Shown here: positions 1 through 9,459 of the stretch, one piece after another
How the letters are laid out: the number at the start of each line of letters is the position of its first letter
Numbering within the stretch: the first letter of the stretch is position 1
Notes under the pieces: generated by a model
What the model was told of the DNA's origin: nothing
The model's input: the letters and a program-made list of their open reading frames with translations, nothing else
Databases searched by the model: none
Translations under genes and position numbers: made by a program
Source of the DNA: Methylobacterium sp. WSM2598
GTDB lineage: Bacteria > Pseudomonadota > Alphaproteobacteria > Rhizobiales > Beijerinckiaceae
Length of the DNA stretch: 64,000 nucleotides
NCBI RefSeq assembly: GCF_000379105.1
Contig: NZ_KB900609.1
Location: forward strand, 2,802,774 to 2,866,773
Direction: 5' to 3'

Positions 1-54
1 CTCATTCGCAGATCTTTTTTTCCCGCTGATGCGCTTGATCGTAGGGAGACTGCG

Positions 55-495
55 ATGACAAAGTCGTTGGGCAATGGGCGCGGGGGTGCAAGGCTGGGTG
101 CGGGACGTAAGCCGTCGCCCCCGCCTGTCCCAGCAACTGACCCTGAGCTCGTCGTGGAGGAAATGACCGCCGTGGGCGAGAAACCGGAGACAATCGCCGC
201 GGCACTTCGGATCTCGGTAGCTCGCCTGCAGCGTGATTATCGCGATGCTCTCCTGCACGGCCATGCTCGCCGCCGTCGCGAAGCAGTCGGCTTGCTGTTC
301 GCCAAAGCACGAGCAGGCAGCTTGCCGGCGATCCGGAAGGTCTTGCAATTGACGGCCGCCACAGCGGCTGCAGGCCAGCCCGCGCCCGCGAAGAAGCTTG
401 GAAAGAAAGCAGCAGCTCAGCAGACGGCTCGAACAGCCGGTGAGGGCAGCGAGTGGGGAGACGACCTCATGCCGGCCGATGGTCATCCACACTGA
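55..495 (+). CDS. Hypothetical protein with GARxGAGRK start and HTH-like helix (terminase small-subunit-like)
   Basis: A 146-residue basic protein. Residues 9-20 carry the glycine/arginine-rich GARLGAGRKP motif that often opens phage terminase small subunits and related DNA-binding proteins. Residues 40-95 read as short helices with a repeated basic pattern (RRRREAVGLL). The tail is Ala/Lys-rich and low in complexity. An AGGGAG Shine-Dalgarno lies just before the ATG. No large terminase or other phage structural gene follows, so it is probably an orphan on the mosaic region rather than part of a prophage. The DNA-binding role is inferred from the motif only. Confidence 0.6.
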   Translation: MTKSLGNGRGGARLGAGRKPSPPPVPATDPELVVEEMTAVGEKPETIAAALRISVARLQRDYRDALLHGHARRRREAVGLLFAKARAGSLPAIRKVLQLTAATAAAGQPAPAKKLGKKAAAQQTARTAGEGSEWGDDLMPADGHPH

Positions 496-840
496 CGCCA
501 TCTCCTCTCATCGCACCCCTTCCGAGTATGACGTTAAGGATGGCTGATCGAGCGTCTTGGCCGTTGACGGTGCCGCACGCTGCCCGCAACTGCCTTGCTG
601 AAGCCCACCCAGTTGGGCTCATGACCCGAGGCAGCCTCTCGCAGCAGCTGTCAGGAATGTCCGGTTGCGAGGGTTTTCCCGACATTTGATTTCCCGTCAC
701 ACTTCCCCGACATCCGCCGGCACGCCGTGCTCACGCGTCAAGCGCGTCAGCCGGCGCGGCTTCCCGAGCCGTGAGGAATCGGTCGTTTTCTGGACATGCT
801 ACGGCGGCCAAGCCGGCGCAGCTACCCCTTTTGTCAATGC
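496..840. other. Gene-free stretch, 345 bp
   Basis: No frame here has convincing coding character or a ribosome binding site. It separates the first gene from the 3' end of the cyclase gene on the other strand. No terminator, RNA gene or IS end was recognised. Confidence 0.4.
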
Positions 841-2598
841 TCAGGGAGGTAGACCTGCCTCCAGTAGACCATGAGCATAACGGCTTCTGAAATCGGCACT
901 GCCCGGCGTCGCTTCGACTGCCTTCGCTACCGTCATGCCTGGGTAAGCCTCCAAGAACTTTCCTAGAGCACTTCTCGCATCATCCAGGCGACCGGCATTG
1001 GCATAAGAAGTTGTCAGGAGACGATATGCCCAGACTGCGGTCGGCTTCTCCTCAATAGCTTTACTCGCCCAGCGAGCTGCCTCATTGTAGTCGGATTTAG
1101 CGAAATTAGCACTTCCAAACCCAAAGAAAACATTGAAGCGCATAGGATCGACTGGGCTGAGGCGGAGCGCGCGCTGGAAGTGCTCGATCGCAACCTCGGG
1201 CCGATCCTTGTAGACGTTCAGATAGCCGCTTCGGGTCCATGCCCAGGCCGAGTTGGGGTCCAGTCTGAGAGCTTTTTCAATGACGGTGAGGCCGAGGTCG
1301 TACTCGCGGACTAAGCTATAGGCCGCCGACAGGACCGTAAGTACAAGCGGATCATCGTTGTCGAGGGATGCCGCTTGCTGCGCCAGCATGAGTGCTCTCT
1401 CGCGGTCCTCGGCCGGAACTGGCGTCCGCATGTAGGTGACGCGCTGGGCGTAACACCACGCCGCGAGCGCCTTCGGAAGTGGGTAGCTCGGATCCAGGGC
1501 GATGGCCCGCTCTGCCAGCCGAAGGCCCTCGTTCGTGTCATCAGCGTGCTGCGACCAGACGGCGGGCAGCGCCCGCATGACGCACTCGTAGGCGTTCAGG
1601 TTGTCCGGGCGCTTCCGCCTGATCCGCTCGATCTCGCTCAGGGTGATCGTCGGCTCGATGGCTCCAACCACCGCCTCGGTGACGCGGTCCTGCAGGTCGA
1701 AAATGTCCGCCATCTCGGCGTCGCACCGGTCGGCCCAGATGTGGTGGCCGTCGGCTGCATCGATCAGCTGGGCGGCGATCCGCAGCCGATTAGTCGATCG
1801 ACGGACGCTTCCCTCCAGCACGTAGCGGACGCCAAGCTGCCGACCGACTTCGCGGACGTCGACGGCCCTACCCTTGTAGGTGAAGGTCGAGTTTCTGGCT
1901 ATGACGAAGAACGACCGAACTCGCGACAAAGCGGCCGTAATCTCTTCCACGACGCCGTCCGCGAAATAGTCCTGTTCGGGATCTCCACTCATATTCGTGA
2001 AAGGCAACACTGCGATTGAGGGTTTGTCGGGGATTGGAAATTCTTTCAATGCATTCGGATCTACAGTAGCTCCCGCCAACGCGTAGACCCTGATAGGGCG
2101 AGCTATGTTTTTGACCTCTTGCTCGCCTCGGTCCTCAAAAGGAAACTCCAGCTTTCCCTCGATCTCCTCGTAGGCCCTTCCCGAAATGCACAGCCCGCCA
2201 GGCTCGGCGATCTGTTCTAGGCGCGCCGCCACGTTCACGCCATTGCCCAGCAGATCACCCCCCCGGACAACCACGTCGTCCACGTGTACACCGATCCGAA
2301 AGCGAAGCGCTCTCTCCTCGCCAACGCCGGCGTTCGCCTCGGCGAGTCGCTCCTGCACAGCCACGGCACATTCGACGGCATCTACTACGCTTCGAAATTC
2401 AGCCAGGAGACTATCGCCCGCCGTGTTTGCGACTCGTCCCGCGTGCTCAGCGATGAGACGTTCCATGATCTCGCGATGCGCCATCAGAGCGCGGAGGGTC
2501 ACAACCTCGGCCTCGCTCATCAGACGCGAATAGCCGGCTACGTCGGCAGCAAAGATAGCTGCCAGGCGCCGCTCCACGCGTTCCGGATGCTCCACCAC
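841..2598 (-). CDS. Class III adenylate/guanylate cyclase domain protein with TPR repeats
   Basis: A 585-residue protein. Residues about 9-175 form a class III nucleotidyl cyclase catalytic domain. Both metal-binding aspartates are visible, in FAADVAGYSRLM and NTAGDSLLAEF. A TolB/FlgO-like segment follows from about residue 190 (FTNMSGDPEQDYFADGVVEE), then tetratricopeptide-like helical repeats from about 340 to the end. This cyclase-TolB-TPR layout is common in Rhizobiales and Methylobacterium, usually in many copies. Whether it makes cAMP cannot be judged from the sequence alone. The start is GTG (2596-2598), giving MVEHPERVERR. It has no operon partner on this strand. Confidence 0.9.
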   Translation of the reverse strand: MVEHPERVERRLAAIFAADVAGYSRLMSEAEVVTLRALMAHREIMERLIAEHAGRVANTAGDSLLAEFRSVVDAVECAVAVQERLAEANAGVGEERALRFRIGVHVDDVVVRGGDLLGNGVNVAARLEQIAEPGGLCISGRAYEEIEGKLEFPFEDRGEQEVKNIARPIRVYALAGATVDPNALKEFPIPDKPSIAVLPFTNMSGDPEQDYFADGVVEEITAALSRVRSFFVIARNSTFTYKGRAVDVREVGRQLGVRYVLEGSVRRSTNRLRIAAQLIDAADGHHIWADRCDAEMADIFDLQDRVTEAVVGAIEPTITLSEIERIRRKRPDNLNAYECVMRALPAVWSQHADDTNEGLRLAERAIALDPSYPLPKALAAWCYAQRVTYMRTPVPAEDRERALMLAQQAASLDNDDPLVLTVLSAAYSLVREYDLGLTVIEKALRLDPNSAWAWTRSGYLNVYKDRPEVAIEHFQRALRLSPVDPMRFNVFFGFGSANFAKSDYNEAARWASKAIEEKPTAVWAYRLLTTSYANAGRLDDARSALGKFLEAYPGMTVAKAVEATPGSADFRSRYAHGLLEAGLPP

Positions 2599-3027
2599 GA
2601 GCCCGCTCCACGAAGCCTAGAGTGCGCTCAAGATGATGGCTCGTCGAGAGCGCGACATGATCTGCCACTCCCCGACTTGCACGCTTTCGCCCTGCTATGA
2701 CCGCCCCGTGTCCGCCATAGGCGCTGGTGTAGAGCCCTGCGCCGGCTGCGAAGCCTCACAATGAGCTTCTGCTGCGGATCGGGAGTTGCCTGTCGCAGTC
2801 GGTCCCATAGGCCGCGTCGGCACAACACCGCTTCAAAGGATACATGCGGAAGCACCCGTTTGATTTCCTGACACGCAATCTTTACAGGTTTAAGTGGCTG
2901 AAAAACCGTCGTTTTGCTTGCACCACGATCCAGCCGCACTGGAACGTTCCACAGGAGCAAACCCTATTGGAACAACCCTGGACCCAGAGCAGGTTCGTGC
3001 GTTCCCAGGAATGGCCGGGGTGGTGCG
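2599..3027. other. Gene-free stretch, 429 bp
   Basis: Short frames exist on both strands, but none has a good start, family motif or the codon bias of the neighbours. It is probably decayed DNA between the cyclase gene and the YkgJ-like gene. Confidence 0.35.
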
Positions 3028-3483
3028 TCACCCGGTCAAGCTATGCCGACCCGGGTGCAGCAAGGTCGCAGATCGGTCAAACACCCTCCACACCGGCAAT
3101 GATCCCTCTCGGATGAACATGGCGAACGCTTCGACCGCCTCCCATTGACCGAACGCTCGCACCTCGTCCACGGCGCGACCCACGATACAGGTCCCCTCGG
3201 GAGCATCTGCGACCGGTGGCTGACTCTCTAACGAGAACACCACTCCCGCCCGATCGGGCCGTAGCTCATCCGGCAAGGCGCCGATCTTGCGCCAGAGGCA
3301 GTGCCACCGCGCGCATGCCTCCGGGCGCTCGTGATAGATCCCGCACGCCGTGCCAGTGTTATGCCGACACAGGATACCCACGGGTTTGCTGAGTGCCTTG
3401 ATCTCCAAAACTCGGCAACAGACCGTGCATTGGCCGCACGTTCGGCCTGGAGCAACGCTCAGTTCAATCGAGAAGTCCGTCAT
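3028..3483 (-). CDS. YkgJ-type cysteine-cluster protein
   Basis: A 151-residue soluble protein. Near the N-terminus CGQCTVCCRVLEI gives the CxxCxxCC cluster. Further cysteines follow in LCRHNTGTACGIYHERP and in ACARWHCLW. This spacing is that of the YkgJ/CxxCxxCC zinc- or iron-binding family (UPF0153-like), whose biochemical role is not settled. It is a single gene, convergent with nothing and divergent from the transglutaminase gene at 3666. The extreme C-terminus (after about residue 135) is less typical and may be altered. Confidence 0.75.
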   Translation of the reverse strand: MTDFSIELSVAPGRTCGQCTVCCRVLEIKALSKPVGILCRHNTGTACGIYHERPEACARWHCLWRKIGALPDELRPDRAGVVFSLESQPPVADAPEGTCIVGRAVDEVRAFGQWEAVEAFAMFIREGSLPVWRVFDRSATLLHPGRHSLTG

Positions 3484-3665
3484 CTAGACAATCTTTCTTG
3501 GCGTGACCACCATGGTAGCCGTCCTCGTCCATGTCCCTTAGAGCGGAGGCGTCGCAAGCCGCAGCTTCGAGGAGCGCCGGAACAGACCGATCGGTTTGGA
3601 GGCGTGGTGACGAGGATCGCGGCCGAAAGCATCCGTGCTGTTCCGGCGGGCACGAGGAGCAAGCG

Positions 3666-4529
3666 ATGGTCGACCTGCACATCCAGCACCGAACCATCTA
3701 CCGCTACCGTTACCCCGTGACCCTCGGGCCGCATCGGCTGATGCTGCGACCGCGCGAAAACCTCGACGTGCGCTTGGTGACCAGCAACATCACTTTGACG
3801 CCCGGAGCCACGCTGAGCTGGGCCAACGACGTGTTCGGCAATGCCGTGGCAACGGCCACGTTCAGCCAGCCGTCGGATACGCTCGTGATCGAGAGCGTCG
3901 CGCAAGTCGTTCTTTCGGCTGCAGCCTACCCGGTCTTTCCGATCGCTGCTTCCGCCATCTCCTACCCCTTCCGCTACTCCGACGACGAGTGGGGCGACCT
4001 CGGCCTCCTGACGGTTCAACAATACCCTGACGATGGAGGGCTGAGAGCCTGGGCGGAGGGCTTTATCGCGAGGAACCCGACCGACACCCTGTCGCTGCTG
4101 CAGGATCTGAGTGCCGGTGTCGCCCAGAGCGTCACATACCAGGTCCGCGAGGACGAAGGCACGCAGTCGCCGAGCCAGACCCTGTCCATCGCTCAGGGGT
4201 CCTGCCGAGATCTTGCGACCGTGTTCGTCGAAGCCGTGCGCAGCCTCGGCTTCGGGGCCCGGATCGTCTCGGGCTACCTCCATGATCCGACCCAGATCCT
4301 GGTGGGCTCCGCGAATGCCGGCTCGACGCACGCGTGGGGCGAGGTCTACGTGCCGGGCGCGGGCTGGATCACGTTCGATCCGACCAACGGCAGCATGGGC
4401 GGTGCGAACCTGATCCCGGTCGCCGTCGCCCGCGACATCCGGCAGGCCATGCCGGTGGCCGGCAGCTTTCTTGGCGCAACGAACGCCTTCCAGGGCATGA
4501 GCGTCGCGGTCAGCGTCACCGCCCGGTGA
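3666..4529 (+). CDS. Transglutaminase-like cysteine protease family protein
   Basis: A 287-residue protein. The N-terminal part (HIQHRTIYRYRYPVTLGPHR) is the beta-rich region that precedes bacterial transglutaminase-like domains. The papain-like catalytic triad is visible as Cys in QGSCRDLATVF, His in GSTHAWGEVYVPGAGW and Asp in TFDPTNG. Members act as cysteine peptidases or peptide-crosslinking enzymes; the substrate is unknown. The ATG at 3666 follows a GAGGAG Shine-Dalgarno, which makes it better than the in-frame ATG 135 bp upstream. It is followed 102 bp later by a ribbon-helix-helix regulator. Confidence 0.87.
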   Translation: MVDLHIQHRTIYRYRYPVTLGPHRLMLRPRENLDVRLVTSNITLTPGATLSWANDVFGNAVATATFSQPSDTLVIESVAQVVLSAAAYPVFPIAASAISYPFRYSDDEWGDLGLLTVQQYPDDGGLRAWAEGFIARNPTDTLSLLQDLSAGVAQSVTYQVREDEGTQSPSQTLSIAQGSCRDLATVFVEAVRSLGFGARIVSGYLHDPTQILVGSANAGSTHAWGEVYVPGAGWITFDPTNGSMGGANLIPVAVARDIRQAMPVAGSFLGATNAFQGMSVAVSVTAR

Positions 4530-4631
4530 GCGACCCCGCGGGCGAGAGGGACCGACCCGCGAGAGGACGGCCCCCTTGCCGTCCGCACCGCGGGCCACCA
4601 TCTCCTCTCCATCCAATCGGATGGTCAGGAG

Positions 4632-5060
4632 ATGGCACACATGACGGGCAACCTGCACGAATTGCGGCCCAGGACGCCCGACAGCGAGAAGATCACCGTT
4701 AACCTCGGCTTCGTGGATCTCGGGCGCGTCGACCTGATGGTGCGCGACGGCTTCTACGCCAACCGCGCCGACTTCATCCGCACGGCGGTGCGCAACCAGC
4801 TCGACCGGCAGGAGGAGGCGATCCGCACCTCCGTGGCGCGCAGGCAGCTCAGCCTGGGCCTGGCGCATTTCTCCCGGCGGGACTTGGAGGCGGCGCGGGA
4901 CAGCGGGCGCCCCCTCCACATCCAGGTTCTCGGCCTCGCCAGCATCGCCGACGACGTCACGCCCGACCTCGCCCGCGCGGCCATCGCCTCGGTCCAGGTG
5001 CTCGGCGCCTTTCACGCGAGCGCTGCGGTGAAAGCCGCGCTCGCCGACCGGATCACCTGA
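4632..5060 (+). CDS. CopG/ribbon-helix-helix family transcriptional regulator
   Basis: A 142-residue protein. Residues about 20-60 (KITVNLGFVDLGRVDLMVRD, then ANRADFIRTAVRNQLDRQ) show the beta-strand, helix, turn, helix pattern of ribbon-helix-helix DNA-binding proteins. The remaining part is helical and probably mediates oligomerisation or binds an effector. It lies 60 bp upstream of a PHB-depolymerase-family esterase on the same strand, so it may regulate that gene; this is inference from position. No toxin-like partner is present. Confidence 0.75.
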   Translation: MAHMTGNLHELRPRTPDSEKITVNLGFVDLGRVDLMVRDGFYANRADFIRTAVRNQLDRQEEAIRTSVARRQLSLGLAHFSRRDLEAARDSGRPLHIQVLGLASIADDVTPDLARAAIASVQVLGAFHASAAVKAALADRIT

Positions 5061-5119
5061 CGTCTCACACCATACCGCCTCTGGCCGGCGCTCCCGGCTG
5101 CTCCAGGCATCGAAAGATC

Positions 5120-6385
5120 ATGACTATGAACAGTTTCGACAAGATCGACATGGCCGAGGTGACCCGTCTCACCCAGGCGGGCAAGCTCGCGGAGGCGATG
5201 GCGCTGCTGCAGGGTCGCACGGCGCCGCGCACGAGCAACGATGCCCCAGAGTGGAAGGCGATGAGGCGCGATCGGACTCCCAAGCGCTCCTGGCCGACCA
5301 TCGACATGGTGGCTCCCGCAGGACCGAAGGGCGCCTGGACGGCACCGAGCGAGGCGGAGGGGCAATCGGCTGACGGGTCTGCGCGCGCCGACCAGCCCAG
5401 AGGCTTTCCCGACCTTTCCGAGACCATGCAGGCATTTCGCGATCGCCTCGCCACACCGCGTGCCTTCTCCGGCCTGGGAGAGGGCCTCGGGTCCGGGCGT
5501 CCGACTGTGGTACCCGTGCCGGAGGGTGCCCGGTTCGAGGAGCGGACCTTCGCGAATGCCGCGGGCAGCCGGACCTACAAGGTGTTCGTCCCGAGCGGCT
5601 ACACCGGTCAGGCACTCCCGGTGGTGGTCATGCTGCACGGCTGCACCCAGAACCCGGACGACTTCGCCGTTGGCACGCGGATGAACGACCTGGCCGAGGA
5701 ACACACCTTCCTAGTCGCCTATCCCCGCCAGCCCCAATCGGCGAACATGCAGAAGTGCTGGAACTGGTTCAACACCGCAGACCAGACGCGCCACGGGGGG
5801 GAGCCCTCCTTGATCGCCGGCATCACGACAGCCGTCGTGGAGGAGTTCTCGGCCGATCCCACCCGGGTCTACGTGGCTGGTCTGTCCGCGGGCGGTGCGG
5901 CTGCGGCGATCATGGGGGCGACCTATCCCGATCTGTTCGCGGCCGTCGGCGTGCACTCGGGGCTGGCGTGTGGCGCCGCCAAGGACATGCCGTCGGCCTT
6001 CGCCGCCATGAATGGAGGCGGTGCGGTTCAGCCGAGGCGGGACGGGCCGGCAGTGCCAACCATCGTCTTCCACGGCGACGGCGATCGAACGGTCAATCCC
6101 GTCAACGGGGACCATGTCATCGCACAGGCAAAATCCGACACGACGCTGGCCGAAGCCGTGATGCGCGGCGAGACGCCAGGGGGAATGGCCTATACGCGTA
6201 CGGTCCATTCCGATGGTGGCGGGCGAGGGATCCTGGAGCAGTGGGTGTTGCACGGCGGCGGCCATGCTTGGTCCGGTGGCAGCGCGGGCGGCTCGTACAC
6301 CGACCCGCGCGGTCCCGATGCCAGTCGGGAGATGGTGCGCTTTTTCTTGGCCCACGCGCGTGCCAGGAGCGCGACCCAACACTAA
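5120..6385 (+). CDS. PHB depolymerase family esterase (LpqC-like)
   Basis: A 421-residue alpha/beta-hydrolase. About 130 N-terminal residues are a low-complexity linker. The esterase domain begins near ERTFANAAGSRTYKVFVPSG. Visible motifs are the oxyanion segment VVMLHGCTQNPDDFA, the nucleophile elbow GLSAGGAAA with the catalytic Ser, an Asp-containing HGDGDRTVNP segment and a C-terminal His in LHGGGHAWSGG. This matches the esterase/PHB-depolymerase family whose members hydrolyse short polyhydroxyalkanoates or feruloyl esters. No signal peptide is evident, so an intracellular depolymerase is plausible. It could relate to the phaA-phaB-phaR genes at 52-55 kb, but it is not linked to them. Confidence 0.85.
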   Translation: MTMNSFDKIDMAEVTRLTQAGKLAEAMALLQGRTAPRTSNDAPEWKAMRRDRTPKRSWPTIDMVAPAGPKGAWTAPSEAEGQSADGSARADQPRGFPDLSETMQAFRDRLATPRAFSGLGEGLGSGRPTVVPVPEGARFEERTFANAAGSRTYKVFVPSGYTGQALPVVVMLHGCTQNPDDFAVGTRMNDLAEEHTFLVAYPRQPQSANMQKCWNWFNTADQTRHGGEPSLIAGITTAVVEEFSADPTRVYVAGLSAGGAAAAIMGATYPDLFAAVGVHSGLACGAAKDMPSAFAAMNGGGAVQPRRDGPAVPTIVFHGDGDRTVNPVNGDHVIAQAKSDTTLAEAVMRGETPGGMAYTRTVHSDGGGRGILEQWVLHGGGHAWSGGSAGGSYTDPRGPDASREMVRFFLAHARARSATQH

Positions 6386-6548
6386 GCTCGACTGAGCGTG
6401 TGCAAATGCGAGGGCTTGGGATGTGGTGGGACGAGGCGCTGCCCCGGACCGCCTTGGTGCCGCGGGGCCGGTGCCTGGCCGCCAGACATCGCTGAGAGGC
6501 ACCGAGAGGGCATGCTGCCCCGCGCGGGCCCTCTCACGTCGGCCAGCG

Positions 6549-6830
6549 CTGAACCGCCCCGGGTTTTATCGGAGGCTCCACCCCTTGAGAGGATGGAGCC
6601 ATGACGAAGCACACCCCCCTTCTCCCCTGAGGGAGAAGGGGGGCGGTCCGGATGGTCCGAGAGCACCAGGGCGAGCACGGCTCGCAGTGGGCTGCGATCC
6701 AGTCGACCGCCGCCAAGATCGGCTGCTCGGGCGAGACACTCAGGCACTGGGTGCGCCAGTCCGAATGTCATCAGGGCCTGCGGGCTGGCCCAACGACGGA
6801 CGAGCGCGAGCGCATCACGGCACTAGGACG
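6549..6830 (+). pseudogene. IS3-family left end with truncated, frameshifted orfA
   Basis: The stretch opens with TGAACCGCCCCGGGTTTTAT, which resembles an IS3-family terminal inverted repeat, followed by a start for orfA at about 6601. The typical orfA HTH sequence (MVREHQGEHGSQWAAIQS, then CSGETLRHWVRQSE) is present from 6652, but the frame upstream is broken by an early TGA and an indel. The similarity stops near DERERITALGRDA. The rest of orfA, all of orfB and the right end are missing, so this is a dead remnant. Confidence 0.75.
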
Positions 6831-7029
6831 CGATGCTCAACGCCTGCGGGCGGAACGCCGCCGTCTCGGCCGAGACGATGCCGGAAATCCTGAAGGCCGC
6901 CAAATGAGCACCGTCCGCATCACCGACCTCTTCACCGCCCGCGCCGAGTGTCTCGTCTACGGCGAGGCCATCGACCTCACCCCGCAGTCGCCTCTCCCGC
7001 AGTCGCCTCTGATTCATGACCAGAAACGC
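6831..7029. other. Short remnant frames after the IS3 fragment
   Basis: Two very short linked frames follow the IS3 remnant. One is 24 codons, from ATG at about 6833. Its TGA overlaps an ATG at 6904 that opens a frame beginning MSTVRITDLFTARAEC. The second frame runs into the 3' end of the opposite-strand gene at 7030, so its natural end is probably lost. No family was recognised. They look like fragments of a larger gene cut by insertion. Confidence 0.3.
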
Positions 7030-7557
7030 TCAAACGATATCGTGGAAACGGGTCACCGCGCTCCGGAGCCCCGCGAAGCCGCCCGTTAGGGCGCCTGCTC
7101 CGACGTAAAATTCTTGTGGCGTTCCGGACGCGTTATTTCTCACGACATCGTTCATCTTCCTTCGAAGGGCCTTCACAGCTTCGTCGGTTCTGGAGAGTTT
7201 AAACAAAAGAACTTTCTGTGTGTGTCGATCTACAACACTAATGTCCCGTATTGCGTTCCAGGGAATCCATCCTGTCGAAACTCTCCTATCAAATATTCCC
7301 CTACGTCCTACGGAAATAACTACACCCTTGAAAATCACGTTCTTCACAATTATAGCACAATAAAAACCGAACAGTATCGCGCCAAATATTGAAGCAAATT
7401 CTCCTATCACGCCGTATGTCATACTATTCGAGCCATTCTGTCCCGGTCTTATATACAGAAATGCAATACACAAAACCAAACCAGCTGCGCCCACCAAGAA
7501 TTCTGCGGCAATTTTCGGAGCTGAATTTCTAATGTCGATTTGATCAGAGCTGGTCAT
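7030..7557 (-). CDS. AT-rich two-helix membrane protein, paralogue A (STM3941-like)
   Basis: A 175-residue protein if started at the internal ATG at 7557 (MTSSDQIDIRNS); an upstream ATG at 7620 would give 196. Two hydrophobic segments are visible (FLVGAAGLVLCIAFLYI and ASIFGAILFGFYCAIIV). A cytosolic domain follows with VISVGRRGIFDRRVST and WIPWNAIRDISVVDR, a PH-like arrangement resembling STM3941-type proteins. It is clearly AT-richer than its surroundings. It shares the VSVG.RGIFDRR core and the LR.AV.RFH ending with the gene at 8171-8746, so the two are paralogues facing apart. Function unknown. Confidence 0.65.
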   Translation of the reverse strand: MTSSDQIDIRNSAPKIAAEFLVGAAGLVLCIAFLYIRPGQNGSNSMTYGVIGEFASIFGAILFGFYCAIIVKNVIFKGVVISVGRRGIFDRRVSTGWIPWNAIRDISVVDRHTQKVLLFKLSRTDEAVKALRRKMNDVVRNNASGTPQEFYVGAGALTGGFAGLRSAVTRFHDIV

Positions 7558-7688
7558 GACGACATCCTTTGTAGGAAGGCATCGTATCACATCGATCCAT
7601 CGTCCGTGGATATTTCTCAAGACATAGGTCGCGCGGAAGAGGCGGGGCTGAGAGAGAGCGCCCTTACACCCGGCCAGGGAGCCCGGAG

Positions 7689-7877
7689 ATGGCCGCCGAC
7701 CTAATCGCCTCGATCGAGGAGTGCATCTCTACGATGGAGTGCTGCCGCACCCTGCTTGGCCTCGTGGTGGCCCAGCGCTGTCCGCACGGCCACAATGCCG
7801 CCCGCGCCGAGGCCCGGCTTGGCACCATCAAGGGCGACCTCGCGCGGCTCCGCGCCCTCCGCCTGCTACAAGCGTGA
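7689..7877 (+). CDS. Small hypothetical protein
   Basis: A 62-residue protein with two cysteines in ECISTMECCRTLLG and a basic helical second half. AGGGAG lies seven bases before the ATG, which favours real translation. A related-looking frame (AEDTLADVEHRIAELVA) continues in another phase just after its stop, so the gene may be a frameshifted piece of a longer coiled-coil protein. It sits between the two divergent AT-rich paralogues but has the higher GC of the host. No family recognised. Confidence 0.45.
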   Translation: MAADLIASIEECISTMECCRTLLGLVVAQRCPHGHNAARAEARLGTIKGDLARLRALRLLQA

Positions 7878-8170
7878 GGAACGCACATCAGGAGAGCCGA
7901 GGACACGCTCGCCGACGTGGAGCATCGGATCGCCGAACTCGTCGCCGTCAGCTCGGCCAGCATGTGTCACTCACCGCATCATAACCGACCATCGGTTCGA
8001 GAGGCGATGTCGAGCTCCCCGTCGCCCTATGATGCCCTGAGAGGATTGGCCAATCAATTCAAGCGCTTCGCGTTGATATTTCCACTTGCGCACTTCATAA
8101 TTTTCGTGCTGAAGCTTGAACATCACCTGCTTTATAGAAACTTATATCTAAAGGCTCAGGATGTGGTAAT

Positions 8171-8746
8171 GTGCTCAATAAAGGAAGGTTGCTCTTCGTG
8201 CCCGACACAGGCCAAATTGATTTTGCAAGATCTAAATCGAGGGGCTTTTTCAGCCTACTTATAGTCGTCTCGTGCTTTGTATCGGCTGTCACAATGATTT
8301 ATTTTCGCCTAGGTAGGGACGGACTGGGGAGTATGAAAGCAGGTGGGGTGAGCGAATTTACCGTAATATTTGGAGTTTTTTTCTTCGGTATCTATGCGGT
8401 AGTTATTGCGATTGATCTTCTAAGCTTTGGAACCGTTGTTTCAGTCGGCATCAGAGGAATATTTGACAGGCGCATATCGACAGATTGGATAGCCTGGAAA
8501 GAAATTTCTAGTGTCAGCAATATGTGTAATAAGGTAGGTAGTGGACTAATTTTTAGTCTCAATCGGAACACAGATCTGAATCTTCCCATCCGAACCAGAG
8601 CTGTCAACGTCCTGCGTATGAGTGCTTCCGAGACACCGCGCGAACTCTGGGTCGAAGGAGACCAGCTGAGGGGTGGTGCTCAGGCACTCCGCGATGCGGT
8701 CGCCCGCTTTCACGGCATTATCGATGATCCATGGGACCAGCGGTGA
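8171..8746 (+). CDS. AT-rich two-helix membrane protein, paralogue B (STM3941-like)
   Basis: A 191-residue protein. There are two predicted membrane helices (FFSLLIVVSCFVSAVTMIYF and VIFGVFFFGIYAVVIAIDLL), then the domain VVSVGIRGIFDRRIST, WIAWKEISSVSN and a C-terminal ALRDAVARFHGII. The same landmarks appear in the same order in the product at 7030-7557 on the other strand. Base composition is much lower in GC than the rest of the window, pointing to recent transfer. No enzymatic motif is visible. The PH-like/STM3941 assignment rests on the pattern only. Confidence 0.65.
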   Translation: MLNKGRLLFVPDTGQIDFARSKSRGFFSLLIVVSCFVSAVTMIYFRLGRDGLGSMKAGGVSEFTVIFGVFFFGIYAVVIAIDLLSFGTVVSVGIRGIFDRRISTDWIAWKEISSVSNMCNKVGSGLIFSLNRNTDLNLPIRTRAVNVLRMSASETPRELWVEGDQLRGGAQALRDAVARFHGIIDDPWDQR

Positions 8747-9459
8747 CGAGACACTGCTAGTACATCCACCAATCGGAGTGCGATGCGTTCTGATTTTGCT
8801 GCCGGTGATGTGCAACCGCATAGGATTTTAATGAGTTCGACATGTTTGCATCTGCCTGTCAGGCATGGGTAGATCTTGAAGCAACGTACGAACGCGTATG
8901 GCGCTTCGCAAGGAAAGCTTCCGAACAAGGAAATCTCCCAACTCAGAAGCCGATTTCGCAAATGCACGACGGCGGATATTCGCGCGTTTCCTACTGTCAT
9001 CCTGAATTCATCAGCTTGTTGCATCGTTTTGCATGGCAAAGTTCGAGCTGTGTAGCCGGCTCAAACCAACGTTTCAGGACTGTACTGGGCGTGTGCGGCT
9101 CCGCTTGCGCCCTCGCCACAGGCGCGTTCTGGTCGACCATGCTAATGGCTCCGCTCAAGTCCGGAGCCACATATGGCGTACAGCCGGAGGCGCGATGTGT
9201 GCAGCTCGATCACGTACTCCGGCCGTGGTTCGACCGAGAAGTTGTTCGCCGTGCTCGCGTCAGTACCGCAGCAGGTCAGACGGAGTTCAACAGCATGCTG
9301 CTGCCGTTTCAAGCCGCTCATACGCAACAATTTTCTCGATTTGACGGAACGCTGCATCCGTAAGGTCGTTCCCTTAAGCGGTAGACAAATGATAAAGCCG
9401 TTCAGGGCGGGGTCGCCCCCAGAATGACCTGTCAAGATGTGACAATAAGGAGAACGATC
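8747..9459. other. Gene-poor stretch, 713 bp
   Basis: A frame at 8842-9363 (+) is open but has no clear ribosome binding site, no recognisable motif and mixed composition, so I do not call it. The segment contains runs of moderate GC that may be several decayed fragments joined together. No IS ends or RNA genes were identified. Confidence 0.35.

Noticed and set aside
4632..5060. Antitoxin of a toxin-antitoxin pair
   Set aside because: The ribbon-helix-helix gene is longer than usual antitoxins and is followed by an esterase, not a toxin.
8842..9363. 173-codon open frame on the plus strand
   Set aside because: No ribosome binding site, no motif and mixed composition; reading frames on both strands are equally open.
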